Assembly (NCBI GenBank): GCA_963732875.1
Contig: CAVTBD010000002.1
Coordinates: 434,001-498,000, forward strand
Reading direction: 5' to 3'
Length of the DNA: 64,000 bases
DNA from: WHSO01 sp963732875
GTDB taxonomy: Bacteria > Pseudomonadota > Alphaproteobacteria > SMXQ01
This document shows positions 53,476 to 64,000 of the stretch, piece by piece. The position numbers and the translations under genes are program-made. Numbering within the stretch: position 1 is the first letter of the stretch; every line of letters begins with the position of its first letter. The notes beneath the pieces are model-generated. The model made no database searches, was not told the origin of the DNA, and worked only from the letters and a program-made list of their open reading frames with translations.

Positions 53476-54276
53476 TCACGCACCGCCGTTCTCCCACTTG
53501 TCGAGATCCACCTCCCAGCCCTTCTTGTAGCTGAGGTCGAAGCGGTTTCCTTCCGGGTCCTGCAGACGGTACTCCGCATAGGGCCGCGTCGCGGGCCGCT
53601 TGGCGACATGGATCTCCTTGGAGAAAGCATCGAGCTTCGCTTCCATGTCCGATACCAGGAAGCCGAAGTGGTTGACGCCGAAGCGATACTCGTGCCCTTC
53701 CGGCGCGCCGTTGTAGAACGGATGGACGGCGAGGTTGGTGAAGCCATCGCCGGCGAAGCGGTTCTTGCGTTCCTGGGAACGACGCTCGAACGAGGTGTCG
53801 AGCTCGTGAAACCCGAACAGGGATTCATAGAACTGGAGGATGTTGGTCGGATCGAGAGCGTTGAAGGCGATGTGCGCCACGCGCGGCAGGCGGCGCGCCT
53901 CGCCGCCCACGCCGAAGTCACCGGTGGACAGGCTCACCGCGCGGGCCTCGGGATCGTAGATGCGCACGTCGCCGAAATGCGGTCCGCCCTTCTCCTCGAT
54001 CACCTCGCCGCGCGGCGCGCGGTCACGGTAGCGGGCCAGCACCTTGTCGACGTTGTCCACCTGTAGCCCGACGTGATGCAGCCCGAGGGTCTGGTCGGGC
54101 TCGCACAGCTCCTCACGCGCCTTGAGAAAGGTGAGGTTGAAGAACCCGTCGGTCAGCGACACGTCGCCCTGGTTCGAGCGGCCGATTTCCTCGAGCCCGA
54201 GGTGGCGCTTGTAGAACCCGGTGATGCCGTCGGGATCATTGCTCAGAAACGCGAGATAGCGAAGCCGGCCGGCCAT
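53476..54276 (-). CDS. Double VOC-domain protein (glyoxalase/extradiol dioxygenase superfamily)
   Basis: 266 residues made of two VOC modules (about 4-120, LRYLAFLSNDPDGITGFYKRHLGLEEIG ... YDPEARAVSLST; and 130-255, VAHIAFNALDPTNILQFYESLFGF ... LQDPEGNRFDLSY). His and Glu residues in the strands (GLHHVGLQV, VAHIAFN, FGVNHFGFLV) could form a metal site. The superfamily covers dioxygenases, lyases and resistance proteins; the actual reaction cannot be fixed. Single gene, minus strand, between the transporter and coaD. Confidence 0.82.
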   Translation of the reverse strand: MAGRLRYLAFLSNDPDGITGFYKRHLGLEEIGRSNQGDVSLTDGFFNLTFLKAREELCEPDQTLGLHHVGLQVDNVDKVLARYRDRAPRGEVIEEKGGPHFGDVRIYDPEARAVSLSTGDFGVGGEARRLPRVAHIAFNALDPTNILQFYESLFGFHELDTSFERRSQERKNRFAGDGFTNLAVHPFYNGAPEGHEYRFGVNHFGFLVSDMEAKLDAFSKEIHVAKRPATRPYAEYRLQDPEGNRFDLSYKKGWEVDLDKWENGGA

Positions 54277-54359
54277 GTCGCCCTCCTCCCGAAATGTTTT
54301 TCGTTATTCGGAAAGAATAGCGCGCCGACGCGCCGGCGCAAAGGCCGGTGGTAGGCCGT

Positions 54360-54855
54360 TCAGCCCTGGCCGAAGGCCCGGCGCAGATGGACGGCCACGG
54401 CGGGCGTCACGAACTGGCTGATGTCGCCGCCCAGACGGCAGATTTCCTTGACGAAGCGCGACGAAATGAACTGGTGGCGGTCGGATGCCATCAGGAACAC
54501 CGTCTCGATCTCGGGCTTGATGCGGGAGTTCATGCCGACCATCTGGAACTCGTACTCGAAGTCGGACACCGCCCGCAGGCCGCGGATGATCAGGCTCGCC
54601 CCCGCTTCCTCGGCGAAGCTCACCAGCAGCGTCGAGAACGGCACCACTTCGATCGTGCCGCCGTTGCGGGTGATTTCCTTTACATCCTCGCACACCATCG
54701 CGACGCGCTCGGCGACCGGGAACAGCGGTCCCTTGTCGTCGTTGGTGGCGACCGCGATGATCAGCTTGTCCACCACGCGCAGCGCGCGCTTGACCACGTC
54801 GAGGTGGCCGAGCGTGATGGGATCGAAGGTGCCGGGATAGATTCCGGTGCGCGGC

Positions 54856-54863
<8 letters not shown>
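54360..54863 (-). CDS. coaD: Phosphopantetheine adenylyltransferase
   Basis: 167 residues. Transfers AMP from ATP to 4'-phosphopantetheine, the penultimate step of CoA synthesis. The nucleotidyltransferase motif is YPGTFDPITLGHLD (TxGH), with RGLRAVSDFEYEFQM and SSRFVKEICRLGGDIS completing the active site. Its start overlaps the end of gyrA by 8 bp, so it is translated from the gyrA message. Confidence 0.95.
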
Positions 54864-57663
<2,800 letters not shown>

Positions 57664-57830
57664 CGATACGGTTTCCGGTCGCTTGGAATCCCGGGAGCGG
57701 AGCCGTCCCGGGCGGGAAAAATCACATGCTCAAAATATAGCCGATCGGGCCTTCCGGAACAACAGAAGATCGCGGAAAAAGCTCTTTCAGATTAAGGTGT
57801 TAGAGCGCCAAAAACAGTGCCGCGCCACGA

Positions 57831-58304
57831 CTAGAACGGAATCTCGTCGTCGAGCTCGGCACGGCCGCTTGCGGGCGCGCTGCCGCCGCCGTAATCGCTG
57901 CCGCTACTGCTGCTACCCCCGCCGTAGTCGCCACTGCTCCCGCCGCTGTCGCCGCGGCCATCGAGCATGGTCAGCTCACCCCGGAACTTGCCCAGCACGA
58001 CCTCGGTCGTGTAGCGGTCCTGGCCTTCCTTGTCCTGCCACTTGCGGGTCTGGAGCTGGCCTTCCAGATAGACCTTGGAGCCCTTGCGGAGATACTTTTC
58101 CGCGACCTCGGCGAGGCGCTCGTTGAAGATCACCACCCGGTGCCATTCGGTGCGCTCCTTGCGCTCGCCCGACGCGCGGTCGCGCCACTGCTCCGAGGTC
58201 GCCACCGACAGCTGCACGATCTTGCCGCCGTCCTGCATGGAGCGCACTTCCGGATCGCGGCCTAGGTTGCCGATGAGGATGACCTTGTTGACGCTGCCCG
58301 CCAT
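57831..58304 (-). CDS. ssb: Single-stranded DNA-binding protein
   Basis: 157 residues from ATG 58304; the open frame reaches 58487, but the OB fold begins at this Met (MAGSVNKVILIGNLGRDPEVR). The OB domain (about 4-110; VATSEQWRDRASGERKERTEWHRVVIFNERLAEVAEKYLRKGSKVYLEGQLQTRKW) is followed by a Gly/Ser-rich linker and the partner-binding tip DDEIPF. Divergent from uvrA across about 215 bp, a standard arrangement. Confidence 0.96.
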   Translation of the reverse strand: MAGSVNKVILIGNLGRDPEVRSMQDGGKIVQLSVATSEQWRDRASGERKERTEWHRVVIFNERLAEVAEKYLRKGSKVYLEGQLQTRKWQDKEGQDRYTTEVVLGKFRGELTMLDGRGDSGGSSGDYGGGSSSSGSDYGGGSAPASGRAELDDEIPF

Positions 58305-58519
58305 ATTGTTCCGCCTTTCGCTGGTTCCATGTTCGGTCGAGATGAGACTAGCCGAAAAGGCCGGCCAAGACAGCACCCCAATTTGGCGCAGCGGGCAATC
58401 ATTCCCATATAGCTGGTCCACATCCCGGGGCTGCGCCAAAATCGTCGCCCGGTGCCCGTTTTGGTGTAGGCTGGCGGGCTGTCCCATCCGCCCGGCGGCT
58501 TGTTTGCGTACAGAGGATC

Positions 58520-61444
<2,925 letters not shown>

Positions 61445-61454
61445 GGGAACAGCC

Positions 61455-61980
61455 ATGACGGTGCATTCCCTGAACGCCAACTGGTACGGGGAAGCACTCC
61501 ACGCCAGGATCGCCAAAATCCTCGCCGTCCGCGCCAGCGAAAAGGTGCTCGACCTCGGCTGCGGACGCGGCCTGATCCTGCCACCGCTCCTGTCCCGGGC
61601 CGGTGCCGCCGGAACCGTCCAGCGACGCGGCGTCCCTCGCCAAGGCGGGCGAAGGTCACGCCGAGGTGCTGACGTCGGGACGCCTTGAACTTCGACAGGA
61701 AGACGTCGGCGCGCCCCTTGCCGTTTGCCGACTATACCTTCGAGGCACTCGTCTGCCAGAACGTGCTGGAATGCCTGACCGAGCCCCGCCGTCTGCTGGA
61801 CGAAACGCTTCGGGTGCTGAAGCCGGGCGGTCGGCTGCTCGCCGGCCAATAACCCCCACAACGCGCGTATCATCGCCGCATCGCGGTTCAACCGACACCA
61901 ACAGGAGACCCTGAACGACATGCGCCGACTAGACGTCGAACAGGCTTTTCATCGCTGCAACATTTCCACCAATCGGAAAA
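61455..61980 (+). pseudogene. SAM-dependent methyltransferase, 5' part, three frame changes, then interrupted
   Basis: Pieces in successive frames: HSLNANWYGEALHARIAKILAVRASEKVLDLGCGRGL with SAM motif I; EPSSDAASLAKAGEGHAEVL and RLELRQEDVGAPL (frame change near 61610); FADYTFEALVCQNVLECL and VLKPGGRLLAG (near 61718); then NNPHNARIIAASRFNRHQQE (near 61846). The coding similarity stops before 61980, where the oxidoreductase gene begins, and a matching C-terminus appears only after it (62916-62984). It starts 11 bp after uvrA and was probably co-transcribed with it. Confidence 0.7.
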
Positions 61981-62001
61981 ATGACCGAGGAGATCACTAT
62001 C

Positions 62002-62919
62002 ATGAAAGCAATCGTTGTGACGGACCAGGCTGCGGGAACGGCCGGGATGAAGCTGGTGGAGCGGCCCGAGCCGCAGGCAGCGATAAACGACGTCGTCGTT
62101 CAGGTTCATGCGTCGGGCTTCGTCCCGACTGAGCTGGCGTGGCCTTCGACCTGGACCGATCGCCGCGATAGTGACCGAACACCGTCGATCCCTGGGCATG
62201 AACTCGCCGGAGTCGTCACCGCCCTCGGCTATGGCACGACGGGACTGTCGGTGGGACAGCGGGTGTTCGGCCTCGCAGACTGGCATCGCGACGGCACGCT
62301 CGCGGAGTATGTAGCCATGGAAGCACGCAACCTCGCGCCACTACCGGGCGACGTCGACTTCACGGTGGGCGCGAGCTTGCCAATCTCGGGTCTCACCGCG
62401 TGGCAGGGACTCTTTCAGCACGGCCGCCTTCAGGCGGGCCAGAGCGTCCTCGCTCACGGCGCGGCCGGCGCAGTTGGTTCGATGGTGACGCAACTCGCAC
62501 GAGAGGCCGGTGCCCATGTCATCGGCACCGGACGTGCCGCCGACCGCCAGAAGGCGCTCGACTTCGGCGCAAATGAATTCGTCGATCTCGAGAACGACGC
62601 CCTGGAAGACGTAGGCGGAGTCGATCTGGCGTTCGATGTCATCGGCGGCGACATCCAGAAGCGGTCCGCAGCCCTGATTCGAGCCGGAGGTACGCTGGTG
62701 ACCGTCGTCGGCCCGGCCGAGTCGCGGCCCGCGGATGGCCTAGCCGTTGACTTCGTTGTCGAGTTTGAGCGTGCCCAACTGAGTGAGATCGTCCAGCGGG
62801 TGCGGGACGGCCGGCTGCAGACGAACATCGGCAAAGTCTCGGCCCTCGACGATGCTGTCGCCACCTTCAACGCGACAGAGCGCCGCGCGGGGAAGACGGT
62901 CATTCGCGTTCGGCCCTGA
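62002..62919 (+). CDS. Zinc-independent MDR oxidoreductase (quinone oxidoreductase-like)
   Basis: 305 residues from ATG 62002, chosen for GAGGAG 9 nt upstream; ATG 61981 would add seven. GroES-like N-terminus (IPGHELAGVVTALGYGTTGLSVGQRVFGLADW) and Rossmann domain (VLAHGAAGAVGSMVTQLAREAGAHVIGTGR; VDLAFDVIGGDIQKR) are typical of NAD(P)H:quinone/enone reductases. The catalytic Zn ligands of alcohol dehydrogenases are missing. Intact, while the methyltransferase it interrupts is decayed. Confidence 0.88.
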   Translation: MKAIVVTDQAAGTAGMKLVERPEPQAAINDVVVQVHASGFVPTELAWPSTWTDRRDSDRTPSIPGHELAGVVTALGYGTTGLSVGQRVFGLADWHRDGTLAEYVAMEARNLAPLPGDVDFTVGASLPISGLTAWQGLFQHGRLQAGQSVLAHGAAGAVGSMVTQLAREAGAHVIGTGRAADRQKALDFGANEFVDLENDALEDVGGVDLAFDVIGGDIQKRSAALIRAGGTLVTVVGPAESRPADGLAVDFVVEFERAQLSEIVQRVRDGRLQTNIGKVSALDDAVATFNATERRAGKTVIRVRP

Positions 62920-62984
62920 GCCGGATCGCGGACGGAACTTTCTATTTCGCCATTCCCTGGGTCTACGTCCTCACCCGCAAGTGA
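62916..62984 (+). pseudogene. Methyltransferase C-terminal remnant
   Basis: In a frame different from the oxidoreductase, LSRIADGTFYFAIPWVYVLTRK ends with TGA at 62982-62984. This looks like the last strand pair of a class I methyltransferase (pattern DGTFYF-PWVYVL-RK). It is most simply the 3' end of the broken gene at 61455. The true left border of the remnant could be anywhere from about 62916 to 62930. Confidence 0.5.
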
Positions 62985-63277
62985 CGCGCCCGCGTCGGCG
63001 TTTATGTCAAATCGCCGCAAAAATCGGGGATAATCTACAAAATCCCCTTGCAATTTATCGCGGTTGATCCACTTTTACGCGCAACTCCGCAACGGAGCGA
63101 CACGGACAGCGCGCCGGGCAATCCCTCGCCGAACAGGCAGATGAGGATCCGGTGGCCTAGGGCATCGCCGTCCGCCCGCCATGGAGAGCTTGCGGAGTGC
63201 CCGTAGGAGCGGGGGTTTCGCGAGTTCGATCAGAACCCGCTCACGTACATGAGTTTAGAGCTGGCAAGGAGGGCACA
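62985..63277. other. Intergenic stretch with no recognised feature
   Basis: About 293 bp. The first half has an AT-richer segment (GGGGATAATCTACAAAATCC). No protein-like frame, tRNA or strong hairpin was found. It ends in AAGGAGG, the ribosome-binding site of the next gene. Confidence 0.4.
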
Positions 63278-64000
63278 ATGGCGCATTCCGGCTCCGAGTC
63301 CAATTCCAACACCTCACAGCCTCCGAGTACCGGCGGGCCGAAGCCCGCGCGCGGACGCAACGGACAACGTCCCGGCACGCCGCGCACGCTCGGCCCCGTC
63401 TCCGACCTCGAGCGGCACCTGCCGCCCGACTGGTGGCGCACCCTGTTCAACGCGGTCTATCTCCAGACCGACGGCGACGTGGTCGAGGACAACCGCAACA
63501 CCGCGCGCGAGATCGACGAAATCCTGAAGGTCGCCGGCATCGAGCCGACCGACCGGGTGCTGGACCTGTGCTGCGGCCAGGGCCGGCACTCCATGGAGCT
63601 CGCCCGGCGCGGCTTCGCCTCGGTCACCGGCATGGACCGCTCGCGCTACCTGATCCGCCTCGCCCGGCGCCGCGCCCGGCGCGACAACCTCAACGTCACC
63701 TTCAAGGAAGGCGACGCCCGCCACGTCCGCCTCGCCGAGTCGAGTTTCGATACTGTGCTGATCCTCGGCAACTCGTTCGGCTACTTCGAGCGGCCCGAGG
63801 ACGACGCCGAGGTGCTGTCGGCGATCCGGCGCATCGCGCGCTCGGGCGCCAAGCTGGTGCTCGACCTCACCGACGGCGACTGGATCAAGTCCCACTTCGA
63901 GCCGCGTTCATGGGAATGGATCGACCGCGACCATTTCGTGTGTCGTGAGCGCTCGCTCTCATCCGACGGCTCGCGCCTGGTGTGCCGCGAGGTGGTGACC
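63278..64000 (+). CDS. Class I SAM-dependent methyltransferase (runs off the right edge)
   Basis: ATG 63278 follows AAGGAGG; 241 codons are visible. A disordered Ser/Pro/Arg-rich start (about 1-50) precedes WWRTLFNAVYLQTDGDVVED and the SAM core: motif I VLDLCCGQGRHSMELARRG, motif II VTGMDRSRYLIRLA, and FDTVLILGNSFGYFERPEDD. Such enzymes methylate small molecules or proteins; the substrate is not evident. The 3' end is beyond the window. Confidence 0.85.
   Translation, partial: MAHSGSESNSNTSQPPSTGGPKPARGRNGQRPGTPRTLGPVSDLERHLPPDWWRTLFNAVYLQTDGDVVEDNRNTAREIDEILKVAGIEPTDRVLDLCCGQGRHSMELARRGFASVTGMDRSRYLIRLARRRARRDNLNVTFKEGDARHVRLAESSFDTVLILGNSFGYFERPEDDAEVLSAIRRIARSGAKLVLDLTDGDWIKSHFEPRSWEWIDRDHFVCRERSLSSDGSRLVCREVVT

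Noticed and set aside
58305..58519. SOS (LexA) box between ssb and uvrA
   Set aside because: GTTC motifs occur (GTTCCATGTTC) but with a spacer of 3, not the GTTC-N7-GTTC spacing of alphaproteobacteria; no other match seen.

Overview
The window looks like a chromosomal segment of a high-GC, free-living alphaproteobacterium, most likely of the Rhodospirillales type. The evidence is conserved gene order: rlpA - dacA-type carboxypeptidase - tmk - holB - metG; sdhE-mfd opposite recG, followed by a DUF502 gene; gyrA overlapping coaD; and ssb divergent from uvrA. No plasmid or phage backbone is visible, and no transposase or integrase gene could be recognised. Assignment to a genus is not possible from the sequence alone.

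Layout. 1-2.8 kb is a visibly AT-richer piece with a ferric-iron-type ABC binding protein and permease and a DUF4010 membrane protein. 2.9-13.7 kb is core: metG, holB, tmk and cell-wall enzymes (carboxypeptidase, RlpA, lytic transglycosylase), then two small envelope proteins, an amidohydrolase and a DedA protein. 13.9-16.6 kb is a large two-domain M16 peptidase, followed by tRNA-Ser(UGA). 17.0-25.3 kb is accessory. It holds an archaic (Csu-like) chaperone-usher pilus cluster built from spore-coat-U-type subunits, whose usher is broken by about a dozen frame changes, and the pieces of a Ycf46-like AAA ATPase. 25.6-30.3 kb is a MacA-MacB-NodT tripartite exporter. 30.3-33.6 kb is a complete FtrABCD ferrous-iron uptake operon with a good Fur box. 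34.0-37.0 kb holds a PilZ-methyltransferase fusion convergent with a membrane histidine kinase. 37.2-41.6 kb has a large exported repeat protein, a pentapeptide-repeat protein and a FrnE-type DsbA protein. 41.7-48.5 kb is the DNA-repair block mfd/sdhE/recG plus DUF502. 48.6-54.3 kb holds small envelope proteins, a Bug-type binding protein, a CBS-histidine kinase divergent from a CBS-only protein, tRNA-Lys(UUU), a half-size EamA transporter and a double VOC protein. 54.4-61.4 kb is coaD-gyrA, ssb and uvrA. 61.4-64 kb is a methyltransferase gene apparently split by a quinone-oxidoreductase gene, then the start of another methyltransferase.

Systems. Iron is handled by two unrelated importers (ABC at the left edge, FtrABCD in the middle). 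Signalling is suggested by the methyltransferase/kinase pair at 34-37 kb, which recalls the PhcB/PhcS cell-density system, and by the CBS-kinase at 51-52 kb. Two loci carry paired palindromes whose arms contain the stop codon of the adjacent gene.

Quality caution. Three otherwise healthy genes (pilus chaperone, NodT lipoprotein, exported repeat protein) each carry exactly one surplus base, in an A run, a GC repeat and a G run respectively. Some frame changes may therefore be consensus errors rather than real mutations. The usher is the extreme case: about twelve frame changes, yet full length and free of in-frame nonsense codons.
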